A program made the translations under genes and the position numbers. The notes beneath the pieces are model-generated. The model made no database searches. It was not told the DNA's origin and saw only the letters and a program-made list of their open reading frames with translations. 64,000 bases of DNA from Flavobacteriaceae bacterium PS02336. GTDB lineage: Bacteria; Bacteroidota; Bacteroidia; Flavobacteriales; Flavobacteriaceae. Positions 45,196 through 55,152 of the stretch are shown here, one piece after another. Where the stretch lies: assembly GCA_029960065.1 (NCBI GenBank), contig JASCOF010000001.1, positions 62,001 through 126,000 on the forward strand. The letters are read 5' to 3'. Positions within the stretch are counted from its first letter, which is position 1, and every line of letters starts with the position of its first letter.

Positions 45196-45535
45196 AGTTA
45201 TTTAGTTTTAAAATTTTTGATAAAAGTATAAAATGATTTAATACCCCCTAAAAAAATATGGGGTAGTGTTTAATTTTTGTTAATTTTTCATTTTAACCCC
45301 CTCTGTTTTGAGTGTATCTGTTAAAAATGACTTAAATTTTACAATTTCTTAATCAAAAAATGGAAGTGTTTGTGTTTTTAGCTGGTTTTTCGGGTAAAAA
45401 CTAGATAATAATGAGGTGTTTTTAGTTGTTTGTTGAAATATTGATTATGATTTTCTAAAAACAATTATTTTTTTAAAAGAAAATGGCATCAAACGAACTA
45501 CTCGCCTGATGCCATTTTTTAAAGGAAATTTTTAA
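45196..45535. other. Upstream region of amtB and terminator of the amidohydrolase pair
   Basis: No gene seen. The region holds the TACCCC/GGGGTA inverted repeat 47-70 bp upstream of the amtB start. It also holds a hairpin at 45481-45517 (AAATGGCATCA with TGATGCCATTT) that ends transcription of the minus-strand amidohydrolase genes, with a T-rich run after it on that strand. Confidence 0.6.
45481..45517 (-). terminator. Terminator after the amidohydrolase pair
   Basis: A perfect 11-bp stem, AAATGGCATCA (45481-45491) with TGATGCCATTT (45507-45517), 19 bp past the stop codon. Confidence 0.8.
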
Positions 45536-46843
45536 CTATTTCTGATTGTATTTTGCTTTAAATTTATCACTGAGCTTAACTTGAAAAGTTTCTAAATTGA
45601 TATTTCTTCCTTGAATGAATGCTGTAGTAAGTTTGTTTGTTCTCATATCAAGCGCATCACCTTCTGAAATAAACAGGGTAGCATCTTTCCCTGTCTCTAA
45701 TGTACCACAGATAGTATCAATACCTAATAACTTTGCTGTATTTGAGGTAATTAGCTGCAATGCTTTTTCTTTATCTAAACCAAAGGCAGCGCAAGTTCCA
45801 GCTAAAAACGGAAGGTTTCTAGCATTCATACGTTCGTTATCACCGCTGTTTTCTAATCCTACAAGAATGCCTTTTTCGGTTAATATTTTTGCCATTTTAT
45901 AAGGTAAGTTAACATCTTGATCTGCGCTTGTCGGCATGTCGTGTACACGTCTTAGCAATACTCCAACATTGTATTTCTGTAAAGTTGATGCTGCTTTATA
46001 AGCTTCAAAACCGCCTACAATTACAATTTTCTTAATACCGTTATCTGCTGCCAATTGAATGGCGTCTACAATCTGTTTTTCTTCATCTGCATGAATGTAT
46101 AATGTCAGTGTCCCATCAAACAATCCTTTTGTGGCTTCAAGCACAATATTTCTTTCTTTAGAAACATCTTGGTTGTATGCTTTAGCATTTATTAAAAAGG
46201 CATTGATTTCTTCCGATTGTTTTGGATAATCTTTATTTGCTTCGATCATTCCCGGCTCAAACCAGTTTCCCGATCTTCTAAAGCTTGATGGAAAGTTAAG
46301 ATGGATTCCGTCATTTTCTTTTAAAATAGCATCTTTCCAGCTCCAGGCATCCAATTGTACAACAGAAGAAGTTCCTGAAATTCTGCCTCCTCTTGGAGTA
46401 ACCTGCGCTATCAAAATACCATTTGGACGAGCGGTTTCTACTACTTTTGATTCAGAATTATAAGCCACAATACTTCTTACGTTTGGATTAAAACTCCCAA
46501 TTTCTTCCTCATCGTCAGATGCTTTTACGGCATCAATTTCTACTAAGCCAAGAGTAGAGTTAGGCGAAATAAAGCCGGGATAAACATGTTTTCCTGCAGC
46601 ATTAATTGTAGTATCATAAGCGTTGTCTGCTAATCGTATCGTTGAAGCATCTGCAACTAACGTCAGTTTACCATCTTTAAATCCGATTGCGCTGTTTTCA
46701 ATGACAGTTCCATTTCCTAAGTGCGCAGTAGCATTTAAGATTAAAACCGATTTGGATTGTTTTGGAGCTGGTATCTGCTGTGCGCTCAGCTGTGTGGAAG
46801 CACAAAATAGTAAAAACAGCTTAAATATATTTTTATGTGTCAT
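45536..46843 (-). CDS. Amidohydrolase-family exported protein with degenerate metal site
   Basis: I start this at 46843 (MTHKNIFKLFLLFCASTQLS, signal peptide); a Met six codons earlier is possible. The 435-residue protein has the composite fold of imidazolonepropionase-like amidohydrolases (GKHVYPGF, then LQLITSNTAKLLGIDTICG and LETGKDATLFIS). The metal-binding HxH expected after GFI reads NST (SPNSTLG), and no full set of zinc ligands is visible, so it may be non-catalytic. It follows the 999-residue paralogue by 37 bp. Confidence 0.8.
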   Translation of the reverse strand: MTHKNIFKLFLLFCASTQLSAQQIPAPKQSKSVLILNATAHLGNGTVIENSAIGFKDGKLTLVADASTIRLADNAYDTTINAAGKHVYPGFISPNSTLGLVEIDAVKASDDEEEIGSFNPNVRSIVAYNSESKVVETARPNGILIAQVTPRGGRISGTSSVVQLDAWSWKDAILKENDGIHLNFPSSFRRSGNWFEPGMIEANKDYPKQSEEINAFLINAKAYNQDVSKERNIVLEATKGLFDGTLTLYIHADEEKQIVDAIQLAADNGIKKIVIVGGFEAYKAASTLQKYNVGVLLRRVHDMPTSADQDVNLPYKMAKILTEKGILVGLENSGDNERMNARNLPFLAGTCAAFGLDKEKALQLITSNTAKLLGIDTICGTLETGKDATLFISEGDALDMRTNKLTTAFIQGRNINLETFQVKLSDKFKAKYNQK

Positions 46844-46880
46844 CTTTTCTCTATTAATCATTATGAATTTTCTAAAGTTC

Positions 46881-49880
46881 TTACCATTGTTCTAAAGTGT
46901 CGCAGTGGTATTCTTTTTTCTCTTTTCTGGTTGGTTGCTGCGTGCTGTTTCCTTTGTTTTTTTCCTGCAGCATTTGTCCAATCAATTCATTTCTTTCTTT
47001 GTTTATAGCTGTTTGTTTTTCAGCATCTTTTGCACTGTCAAAATAAACTACACCTTCAATAATCGTTTTTTCAGCTTTAGCATAAATAGATAAAGGGTTT
47101 TCGCTCCATAAAACAACATCAGCGTCTTTACCTACTTTTAAACTACCCACTTTATCATCGATATGTAATAGTTTAGCAGGATTCAGTGTCACAAATTTCC
47201 AGGCATCTTCTTCAGAAATATTTCCATATTTCACTGCTTTTGCCGCTTCTTGGTTTAAACGTCTCGACATTTCAGCATCATCAGAGTTGTACGCTACAAC
47301 TAATCCTTCATTATGCATAATTGGTCCGTTAAACGGAATTGCATCGTTTACTTCAAATTTGTAAGCCCACCAGTCTGAGAAAGTAGAAGCACCTACGCCA
47401 TGTTCTTTCATTTTATCAGCTACTTTATATCCTTCAAGAATATGAGTAAAAGTATTTACTCTGAAATTGAATTTTTCAGCAACATTCATCAGCATTAAAA
47501 TTTCAGATTCTACATAAGAGTGGCAGGTAATAAAACGTTCTTTATTTAAGATTTCAGCCAAAGTTTGCAGTTCTAAATCTACTCTTGGTGCTTTTCCTTT
47601 TTTATTTCCTGAATTGAATTTTTTCCAATTTTCATCATATTCTTTTGCTAATTGGAAATAATCTGTAAAAACTTGTTCAACACCCATTCTGGTCTGTGGA
47701 AAACGAGTAGGATTGTCAATTCCCCAATTGGACTGTTTCACGTTTTCACCTAGAGCAAATTTGATAAATTTAGGCTGGTTTTTATATAACATCTCTTCTG
47801 CCGATGAACCCCATTTCCATTTAACAATTGCAGAACGGCCTCCAATTGGGTTTGCCGAACCGTGTAATAATTGAGAAATCGTAACACCTCCGGCTAAATC
47901 TCTATAAATATTAATGTCTTCAGAGTTTACAACATCTTGAATCGTTACTTCGGCAGTAGAATTGTGGCCGCTTTCATTCACTCCTTTTGAGATTGCAATA
48001 TGCGAATGCTCGTCAATAATACCGCTTGTAATGTGTTTTCCTTTGGCATCAATCACAGTTGCACCTGCATCTGAAAGATTTTTACCAACGGCAGCGATTT
48101 TTCCATTCTTTATTAATACATCGCTTTCTGTCAAAATACCTTCTTTTTCGTTTGTCCAAACGGTAGCATTTTTAAACAATAAAGTTTGAGCAGTTTGTTT
48201 TTTTATATCTCCAAAAGCAACATTCGGATAGGTTACAGGTACTACAGGATTTAGTTTTTCTGCTTTTGTAGAATCTTTTACAGCTGTAAAAGCACTTGTT
48301 TTTATAGCATTCCAAACTAATTCTTCTCCGTTCGATAAAGTAGCTTTACCAGATAAGTTCTGCGAATTATCAATTAATCCAGTTAGGCGTGTAAAGCTAG
48401 ATTTGATTGTATCTTCCGGTTTAATGACCAAAGTAATCCAGTTTTTAGCGATAGAGAAAGTGCTTTTAATTTTTTTAGCATCCGCAGTGGTAATTTCAGA
48501 TTTCTGAGCTTCAGCTGTTCCGTCAATTTTCCATTTATAAATATCTTTGCCAACTGTTAAATCGTAGTTACCTCGGATATCTTTGGCATTCAAATCATTT
48601 ACGATAAATTTAGAACCTTGAACCCAGTTTTCATATAAAACTGTTTTTTCGTCAAAGATTTCTCCAGAAGTAATAATAAAGTTGGCAAAACTTCCTGTTT
48701 TTAAGCTTCCCACTTCGTTGCTTTTTCCTAATAGAGCAGCCGGAACAGTTGTTAAAGCTTCTAAGGCTTTTGTTTTATCGAAACCATATTTAATAGCTTT
48801 TAATAAATTAGGCTTAAAATCCTCAATTTTTTTCAATTTATCAGTAGTCAGAGCAAAAACAACTCCATTTTCAGAAAGAACTTTTAAGTTTGTTGGAGCC
48901 TGATTCCAGAATCGCATGTCTGCCAATTCAATTTGATTGGATAAATAAGGATTTGAAACATCATAAGCTTCGGGAAAATTTACAGGAATAATAAATTTTG
49001 CATTCGTGTTTTTTATTTCTTCTATTCTTTCAAACTCGTTTCCGCTTCCTTTTAAAATATAATTTAAGCCAAACTCTTTTGCAATTTTTGAAGCTCTTAA
49101 ACTGTTCAATTTGTCTTCTGTTGCAAATATCTGAACCAGTTTTTCGTTGGCAGATAATGCTTCCAATGACAAATCTTTAGTTTCAGAGTTCCCTTTTTTA
49201 TACCAATCCAGATCTAAATACATTTGACGAAGCAAAGCCATCATTCCCATTAAAGAACTAGGATATGCCTGATTCGTTAAAGCACTTTTTGTGAATGCAA
49301 AATGATTCGTAAGCTTGTTAGCAATTATTTGTTTGCTGTTATCTTGATTGTTCAATGCAATCAAAGCACCACTTCCTTGCGCAACCCCGTCAGGAACGTG
49401 AGTGCCGACAACTCCAAAACCAGCTTTTAATAATTCATCTGCTTTTGGCTGATCGTATTTAAAAGATTCAAAACCATTTACTTCAGGTCTGATACTTTCA
49501 TTCCAGTAATACCCCGTTTTTTTGGTATCGTAAATCTGATTGCGGTTTCTTCCTGGAGACAGGTTGTTTTTAGGATTTTCAATTCCAAAAGTGGTATAAA
49601 TGTCTATAAATGAAGGATAAATTGTTTTTCCTGTAAGATCAATAGTGATACTGTTTTTAGGAATTGTAATATTGGTTCCAACAGAAATTACTTTTCCATC
49701 CTGAATCAGTAAAGTTCCTTTTTCGATTTTTTGAGTTGGAGTAACATAAATTGTGGCATTAGTAAAAACAGTGTAATTTTTACTTTTATTATGCACACTT
49801 TCATTAATAGGGAAATAGTCTTGAGCGTACGTTTTTGTTAAAAAAACACTCAAAAAGAGTAGAAGTAGGGCTTTTTTCAT
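46881..49880 (-). CDS. Double amidohydrolase-domain exported protein (one intact, one degenerate domain)
   Basis: The 999-residue protein has a signal peptide (MKKALLLLFLSVFLTKTYAQ) and two amidohydrolase units. The second (~565-975) has GIIDEHSHIAI (His625, His627), FITCHSYVE, TFTHILEGY and AYNSDDAEM, as expected for a metal-dependent imidazolonepropionase-like enzyme. The first (~35-420) aligns, but the HxH position reads YTT (Tyr95, Thr97 in FIDIYTTFG). Substrates of these exported Bacteroidota proteins are not known to me; a peptide or cyclic amide is possible. It forms an operon with the smaller degenerate paralogue. Confidence 0.88.
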   Translation of the reverse strand: MKKALLLLFLSVFLTKTYAQDYFPINESVHNKSKNYTVFTNATIYVTPTQKIEKGTLLIQDGKVISVGTNITIPKNSITIDLTGKTIYPSFIDIYTTFGIENPKNNLSPGRNRNQIYDTKKTGYYWNESIRPEVNGFESFKYDQPKADELLKAGFGVVGTHVPDGVAQGSGALIALNNQDNSKQIIANKLTNHFAFTKSALTNQAYPSSLMGMMALLRQMYLDLDWYKKGNSETKDLSLEALSANEKLVQIFATEDKLNSLRASKIAKEFGLNYILKGSGNEFERIEEIKNTNAKFIIPVNFPEAYDVSNPYLSNQIELADMRFWNQAPTNLKVLSENGVVFALTTDKLKKIEDFKPNLLKAIKYGFDKTKALEALTTVPAALLGKSNEVGSLKTGSFANFIITSGEIFDEKTVLYENWVQGSKFIVNDLNAKDIRGNYDLTVGKDIYKWKIDGTAEAQKSEITTADAKKIKSTFSIAKNWITLVIKPEDTIKSSFTRLTGLIDNSQNLSGKATLSNGEELVWNAIKTSAFTAVKDSTKAEKLNPVVPVTYPNVAFGDIKKQTAQTLLFKNATVWTNEKEGILTESDVLIKNGKIAAVGKNLSDAGATVIDAKGKHITSGIIDEHSHIAISKGVNESGHNSTAEVTIQDVVNSEDINIYRDLAGGVTISQLLHGSANPIGGRSAIVKWKWGSSAEEMLYKNQPKFIKFALGENVKQSNWGIDNPTRFPQTRMGVEQVFTDYFQLAKEYDENWKKFNSGNKKGKAPRVDLELQTLAEILNKERFITCHSYVESEILMLMNVAEKFNFRVNTFTHILEGYKVADKMKEHGVGASTFSDWWAYKFEVNDAIPFNGPIMHNEGLVVAYNSDDAEMSRRLNQEAAKAVKYGNISEEDAWKFVTLNPAKLLHIDDKVGSLKVGKDADVVLWSENPLSIYAKAEKTIIEGVVYFDSAKDAEKQTAINKERNELIGQMLQEKNKGNSTQQPTRKEKKEYHCDTLEQW

Positions 49881-50013
49881 ATAGTATATACAATTTTGCT
49901 GCTAAAAATATGAAATAAATGTTATATCAGTTTTATTTTTTTAAAAATGGTTTTTCGCTTATTTTAGATAATTAATTGAAAGCATATTTTTTATAAAAAC
50001 TGAATCTGATTAA

Positions 50014-50985
50014 ATGGGAAAAGTAAGTCGTGTAAAGTGGGGAATTATTGGTCTGGGGAATATTGCAAGCCAGTTTGCAGCAGATTTATTGTTGTTGGAA
50101 GATGCCGAACTTACAGCTGTAGCTTCTAGAGATCTTACAAAAGCAGAACAGTTTGGAGAAAAATTTAATGCCTCACGAATATATAATTCGTACGATTTGA
50201 TTCTAAAAGACAAAGATGTTGAAATTATTTATATCGCAACTCCTCATAATTCACATGCCGAATTATCTATTAAAGCCTTAGAAAATGGAAAGCATGTTTT
50301 ATGTGAGAAACCAATGGCTCTGTCTTATCAAGATTCGAAAAGAATGGTCGAAGCTTCAAGAAAACACAATAAATTTTTTATGGAAGCATTTTGGACACGT
50401 TTTATTCCTTCTATTCAAGATGTTTTAGAAAAAGTAAATGGTGGAGTAATTGGAAACGTAAACTATATAAATGCTGATTTTGCTTTTTATGGAAGTGAAA
50501 CCGAAAACAAAAGACTTTTTGATAAAGAATTGGGAGGCGGTGCTTTGTTTGATATTGGTGTTTATCCTTTATTTTTATCGTATATACTATTAGGAAATCC
50601 GAAAGAAATTATCGCAAAAGCGCTTAAGCATAAAAGTGATGTTGATCTGCAGACTTCAATGATTTTGCAATACGAAACTGCTCAATCGGTTTTGCATGCT
50701 TCGATTGTTTCAGATTCTGAAATGAAAGCAACTATCAGCGGATCAAAAGGACGAATAGAATTAAATGCTCCTTGGTTTGTAGCCGATGGATATTCTTTGT
50801 TTAGAGAGGGAGAACAAGAAGCTGTTTTTACTTTACCAACATTAGGAAAAGGATATTCGCATGAAGCTATTGAATGTCAGAACTGTATTAGGAATAATAA
50901 AATTGAAAGCCAGCTTTGGTCACACCAAAATTGTTTGGATTTGAGTTTGATTGTAGAGGAGATTAAAACACAGATTAAGTTGTAA
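50014..50985 (+). CDS. Cytoplasmic Gfo/Idh/MocA-family oxidoreductase
   Basis: The 323-residue protein has the NAD(P) motif WGIIGLGNIASQFAADL, IATPHNSHAELSIKAL, the hallmark CEKPMALS, and the C-terminal substrate domain with GGGALFDIGVYPLFLSYILL. Unlike the member at 28465-29625 it has no export signal. The closest general type is the dimeric dihydrodiol dehydrogenase/xylose dehydrogenase group. Substrate unknown. Confidence 0.88.
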   Translation: MGKVSRVKWGIIGLGNIASQFAADLLLLEDAELTAVASRDLTKAEQFGEKFNASRIYNSYDLILKDKDVEIIYIATPHNSHAELSIKALENGKHVLCEKPMALSYQDSKRMVEASRKHNKFFMEAFWTRFIPSIQDVLEKVNGGVIGNVNYINADFAFYGSETENKRLFDKELGGGALFDIGVYPLFLSYILLGNPKEIIAKALKHKSDVDLQTSMILQYETAQSVLHASIVSDSEMKATISGSKGRIELNAPWFVADGYSLFREGEQEAVFTLPTLGKGYSHEAIECQNCIRNNKIESQLWSHQNCLDLSLIVEEIKTQIKL

Positions 50986-51015
50986 TTTTAAAAATTTCAT
51001 TCTAAGTATTATTAT

Positions 51016-51417
51016 ATGATTGAGAAAACAGAATTTCTTGTAAACAAAATAAATGAGTTTATTGCTCAATATGGAGAGGTTCCTCCGCAATGGGTTTTTA
51101 GACCAGATTCTCACCCATATAGTATTATTTGGAGATACGGAAGTGGTGACGAATATTGTGACTGTTTCTGTATTTGGTTTGAAGAAAATTGTAAAACAAC
51201 TGAAGAAAGAATTGCTTATTTTAAGAAATATAATCCACCGCCAAGATGGTTAGCATCAGTAGTTGACAGTATTTGGGAAACAGAAGGATGGAATGAGCCA
51301 TTTTTTGACTATACACCTTATTTTAAAAAACTCGACGAATATGGTTTTATAGGAACAGCCGAATATGAAAAAGATTTAGAGGATCAAAAATGGTTAGATA
51401 AAGAAAAAGGTCTCTAG
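51016..51417 (+). CDS. Hypothetical soluble protein
   Basis: I do not recognise this 133-residue acidic protein. It has no signal or membrane segment, is rich in Trp, Tyr and Phe, and has a central YGSGDEYCDCFCIWFEENC with four cysteines. PPQWVFRPDSHPYSIIWRYG and NPPPRWLASVVDSIW are other notable stretches. It follows the oxidoreductase by 30 bp and precedes yifB. Confidence 0.65.
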   Translation: MIEKTEFLVNKINEFIAQYGEVPPQWVFRPDSHPYSIIWRYGSGDEYCDCFCIWFEENCKTTEERIAYFKKYNPPPRWLASVVDSIWETEGWNEPFFDYTPYFKKLDEYGFIGTAEYEKDLEDQKWLDKEKGL

Positions 51418-51511
51418 ATTAATAATTAATATGAAGTAGTAAAATATTTACAAAAAATATTTTTTGCTCGTATTTAATTAAATACTTTTACAGTTTTATA
51501 AGAATTTATTT

Positions 51512-53047
51512 ATGCTAGTAAAAGTTTACGGAAGTGCTGTTTTTGGAGTAGAGGCTACCACTATCACGGTTGAGGTTCATATGGATAAAGGTATTGGTTA
51601 TCATTTAGTTGGATTACCAGATAATGCCATAAAAGAAAGCAGTTTCCGAATTGCGGCCGCGCTTAAAAACAACGGTTATAGTATGCCGGGAAAGAGAATT
51701 ACAATCAATATGGCTCCTGCCGATCTTCGCAAAGAAGGCTCATCATACGATTTAACTTTAGCAATGGGAATTTTGGTCGGTTCAGATCAAATAAAAGCTC
51801 CAGAAATTGAACGATACATTATAATGGGAGAGCTTTCGCTTGACGGAAGTTTACAGCCTATTCGCGGAGCGCTTCCTATTGCAATTAAAGCAAAAGAAGA
51901 AGGTTACAAAGGTTTTTTTCTTCCCGTTCAAAATGTAAAAGAAGCAGCTATTGTAGCAGGTCTTGAAGTTTATGGCGTAACGAACTTGAAAGAAATAATC
52001 GATTTCTTTTCAGGAAAAGGTACACTAGAACCAACCGTTATCGATACAAGAGAAGAATTTTACAAAACGCTGGATTTTCCAGAATTCGATTTCTCTGATG
52101 TACGAGGACAGGAAAGCATCAAACGCTGTATGGAAATTGCAGCTTCAGGAGGTCATAATATTATTTTAATTGGACCGCCCGGCGCGGGAAAAACCATGCT
52201 AGCCAAACGGGTACCAAGTATTCTGCCTCCAATGACTTTGCGAGAAGCGCTGGAAACTACAAAAATTCATAGTGTTGCAGGAAAATTAAAAGAAGTTGGT
52301 TTAATGAATCAAAGGCCATTTAGAAGTCCGCATCATACTATTTCGAATGTGGCTCTTGTTGGAGGTGGCAGTTACCCGCAACCGGGAGAAATTTCGATGG
52401 CACACAATGGTGTTTTATTTTTAGATGAACTGCCAGAATTTAAACGAGATGTTTTAGAAGTGATGCGTCAGCCTTTAGAAGATCGAGAAGTGACTATTTC
52501 TAGAGCTAAATTTACTATAACTTACCCATCGTCTTTTATGCTGGTAGCAAGTATGAATCCGAGTCCGAGCGGTTTTTTTAATGATCCAAGTATGCCAAAT
52601 ACTTCTTCACCACATGAAATGCAACGTTACATGAGCAAGATTTCAGGACCGTTGCTGGATAGAATTGATATTCACATAGAAGTTACTCCAGTTCCATTCG
52701 AAAAACTAGCCGATGACAGAAAAGCAGAAAGCAGTGTCGAGATTCGTAAAAGAGTAACTGCGGCAAGAGAAATACAAACCAAACGATTTGAAGCAATAGA
52801 AAATGTGCATTACAATGCACAAATGAGCAGTAAGCTAATTAGAGAGTATTGCGTTTTAGACCAAGCTTCAAAAGAATTACTCAAAACGGCAATGGAAAGA
52901 CTCAATTTGTCTGCAAGAGCCTACGATAGAATTTTGAAAGTTTCCAGAACTATTGCCGATTTAGATAATTCAGAAAATATAATTTCACAGCATATTTCAG
53001 AGGCGATTCAATATAGAAGTTTGGATCGAGAAGGATGGCTGGGATAA
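51512..53047 (+). CDS. YifB/ComM-family AAA+ ATPase (Mg-chelatase-like)
   Basis: The 511-residue protein has an N-terminal Lon-protease-like S5 fold (~5-165), Walker [10 protein letters not shown] (221-229), Walker [11 protein letters not shown], the arginine-rich [15 protein letters not shown] segment, and the Mg_chelatase_C domain ([20 protein letters not shown]). ComM is a helicase promoting branch migration during natural transformation. Most Bacteroidota carry it. Length and motifs are complete. Confidence 0.94.
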   Translation: MLVKVYGSAVFGVEATTITVEVHMDKGIGYHLVGLPDNAIKESSFRIAAALKNNGYSMPGKRITINMAPADLRKEGSSYDLTLAMGILVGSDQIKAPEIERYIIMGELSLDGSLQPIRGALPIAIKAKEEGYKGFFLPVQNVKEAAIVAGLEVYGVTNLKEIIDFFSGKGTLEPTVIDTREEFYKTLDFPEFDFSDVRGQESIKRCMEIAASGGHNIILIGPPGAGKTMLAKRVPSILPPMTLREALETTKIHSVAGKLKEVGLMNQRPFRSPHHTISNVALVGGGSYPQPGEISMAHNGVLFLDELPEFKRDVLEVMRQPLEDREVTISRAKFTITYPSSFMLVASMNPSPSGFFNDPSMPNTSSPHEMQRYMSKISGPLLDRIDIHIEVTPVPFEKLADDRKAESSVEIRKRVTAAREIQTKRFEAIENVHYNAQMSSKLIREYCVLDQASKELLKTAMERLNLSARAYDRILKVSRTIADLDNSENIISQHISEAIQYRSLDREGWLG

Positions 53048-53101
53048 TAAATGTAAATGTATAAAAAGGTATCGTTTTTACATTTTACATCATAATTTTT
53101 T

Positions 53102-53971
53102 CTATTGTTGGGTTTGAGGATAAAAGAATTTGAATGAGTTTGCAACCGCTGGATGCAGAATAGTTCCGTGGTTTTCTTCTGGAAAATAATCGAAATAAAC
53201 CTTTATGTTTTTGCTTTTAGATGCTTTTATCTTTTCTGCTAATAAATTGGCGTCAACTTCCATAACTCGTGGAATTGCCGTTGGAGTTAACCCTTCTTTG
53301 CCGACTGCAATATAAATATCAGTTTGTTGTTTAAAATTTTCGTTCAATATTTGAGAATCTAAATCCAATAAAGAACCATTATTCCACCATAAACTCGGAC
53401 TTACTATAACATATTTATTAAAAAGAAATGGTTTTTTAAGCAGGATTTCGGTTTCTAGTAATCCACCTAAAGACTGGCCAATAATAGTTTTAGAGTCGTT
53501 TGTTTTGTATTTTTTTGCAATAAAAGGTTGTAATTCTTTTTCGATAAAAGCAATAAATTGATCTGAATGACCTGTTGTTGGAAAACGGGTTTTATCATTT
53601 TCAATGGTTGTTGGAAATGTAAAATCTCTTCTTCGATCTACGGTTGCAATGCCTACTACAATTGATTTCGGAACCTGATTGATCCATTCAAAACTATTAA
53701 ATTGAACTAATCCTGAGATATGTATAAAATCCTCATCAGCAGAACCATCAAGTAAATAAATAACGGGATACTTTGTGTCTTCTGATGGATTATATCCTTC
53801 GGGAAGATAGATGTTTAAAATCCTTTTTTCATTTAATTCTTTTGATTGAATTTCATCAATTACACCTAAAACGAACGGTTTAGAAGTTTCTGCAGTTTTA
53901 GTTTTGTTTTTTTGACTGAATATTAAACTTGAAGAAAGAAGTAAGAAAAAAAGGGAAATAAATTTGGTCAT
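53102..53971 (-). CDS. Exported esterase of the PF00756 family
   Basis: The 289-residue protein has a signal peptide (MTKFISLFFLLLSSSLIFSQ) and an alpha/beta-hydrolase fold with PVIYLLDGSADED, nucleophile motif IIGQSLGGLLE and final His in FPEENHGTILHP. It resembles IroE/Fes-like or S-formylglutathione-hydrolase-type esterases. It is distinct from the esterase at 17227-18120, with GQSLGG instead of GLSMGG. Its substrate is unknown, and neighbours do not help. Confidence 0.85.
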   Translation of the reverse strand: MTKFISLFFLLLSSSLIFSQKNKTKTAETSKPFVLGVIDEIQSKELNEKRILNIYLPEGYNPSEDTKYPVIYLLDGSADEDFIHISGLVQFNSFEWINQVPKSIVVGIATVDRRRDFTFPTTIENDKTRFPTTGHSDQFIAFIEKELQPFIAKKYKTNDSKTIIGQSLGGLLETEILLKKPFLFNKYVIVSPSLWWNNGSLLDLDSQILNENFKQQTDIYIAVGKEGLTPTAIPRVMEVDANLLAEKIKASKSKNIKVYFDYFPEENHGTILHPAVANSFKFFYPQTQQ

Positions 53972-54053
53972 TATTTTTCGATATGTTGCGGTATGTTTTC
54001 AGGGCTTATTCTTATTCAGGTTAAAAAAACTGATTTGCATCGAAAATACAAAA

Positions 54054-54077
54054 AAATCCTGCATTTAGGCAGGATTT
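54054..54077 (-). terminator. Terminator after the SRPBCC genes
   Basis: AAATCCTGC (54054-54062) pairs with GCAGGATTT (54069-54077), with a run of T after it on the minus strand, separating the SRPBCC genes from the esterase gene. Confidence 0.8.
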
Positions 54078-54103
54078 AACAAATTGTATAATTTATTATT
54101 TTT

Positions 54104-54604
54104 TTAAGCTTTCCCAGCAAAAATCTCGTCTAAACCTTCCATTGCAATGGTAAAGCCCTCTTTAAAGCCCATTTGTATAATTGCTTCCAAATCTGAAAGT
54201 TTATCGTGTTTAATTACGATATCTACAAAAGTACTATTTCCTTCTTCAGAGAAAGACACATCCCAATTCGAACGGGGAAAATCGTTGTTGAGGTTTCCTT
54301 CGCTGTCACAAAAAGCATCCAGATACTTAAAATTAGTCTTTGGGCTTATCGATGTAAAATCGGCAATTGCCCAATGTTCTTCTCCTTCAGGACCAACCAT
54401 CGCATATAGTCTGCGTCCTCCTTCTTTAAAATCCATACTTTTTGTTCTGGATTTCCAAGGAGCAGGAGCCCACCATTGATCTAGAATTGCAGCTTCTGTC
54501 CAAGCAGACCAAACATTTGGTAAAGATGCACTGAATTCACGTTTCACATTTACAGTATTATTTTCTTTGTCTACAGTAAAATTCATTAACAGATTTGATT
54601 TCAT
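54104..54604 (-). CDS. SRPBCC/AHSA1-family protein, copy 2
   Basis: The 166-residue soluble protein has the START/AHA1-like pattern VKREFSASLPNVWSAWTEAA, LDQWWAPAPW, MDFKEGGRRLYAMVGPEG and FKEGFTIAMEGLDEIF. The fold binds hydrophobic ligands or assists stress functions. It is a tandem duplicate of the gene at 54652-55152 (47 bp apart), clearly alike along its full length. ArsR-SRPBCC operons are common and usually of unknown substrate. Confidence 0.85.
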   Translation of the reverse strand: MKSNLLMNFTVDKENNTVNVKREFSASLPNVWSAWTEAAILDQWWAPAPWKSRTKSMDFKEGGRRLYAMVGPEGEEHWAIADFTSISPKTNFKYLDAFCDSEGNLNNDFPRSNWDVSFSEEGNSTFVDIVIKHDKLSDLEAIIQMGFKEGFTIAMEGLDEIFAGKA

Positions 54605-54651
54605 TTTCTTTAGATTTTTTAATTCACGAAGAATTGTGTTATTAAATCGTT

Positions 54652-55152
54652 TTATTGTTTTGCTTCCAAAATTTTGTCCAAAGTCTGCAGTGTACTTGTA
54701 AAACCTTCTTTGAAACCCATTTCGATTATTTTCTCTAGTTCGGCTAAACTGTCGCGTTTTATTGCAATATCAACCACTGTCAAATCACCTTTTTCAGAAA
54801 ACGTTAAATCCCAATAGGAACTTCCTATCTCTGTATTGGGATTTCCTTCAGAATCGCAAAAAGTAGAAGAATGCTTAAAATTTGTTTTCGGAGAAATCGA
54901 AGTATATTCAAAAATTGCCCAGCGTTCTTCTCCTTCTTCACTTACCATAGCATACAATCTTTTACCGCCTTCTCTAAAATCCATAAATTTTGTTTTGGAT
55001 TTAAAAGGAGCGGGTGCCCACCATTTATCTAGAATAGAGGCATCTGTCCAGGCAGACCAAACGTTTTGCAATGATGCATTGAATTCGCGTTTAATATTTA
55101 CTGTTTTATTTTCCTTGTCAACAGCAAAACTCATTAAAAGATCAGATTTCAT
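54652..55152 (-). CDS. SRPBCC/AHSA1-family protein, copy 1
   Basis: This 166-residue protein matches copy 2 block for block (VKREF/IKREF, WSAWTDASILDKWWAPAPF, MDFREGGKRLYAMVSEEGEE, MGFKEGFTSTLQTLDKIL). Its start codon lies inside the upstream ArsR gene (11-bp overlap), so the two are translationally coupled. The same length in both copies suggests a simple, fairly old tandem duplication. Confidence 0.86.
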   Translation of the reverse strand: MKSDLLMSFAVDKENKTVNIKREFNASLQNVWSAWTDASILDKWWAPAPFKSKTKFMDFREGGKRLYAMVSEEGEERWAIFEYTSISPKTNFKHSSTFCDSEGNPNTEIGSSYWDLTFSEKGDLTVVDIAIKRDSLAELEKIIEMGFKEGFTSTLQTLDKILEAKQ

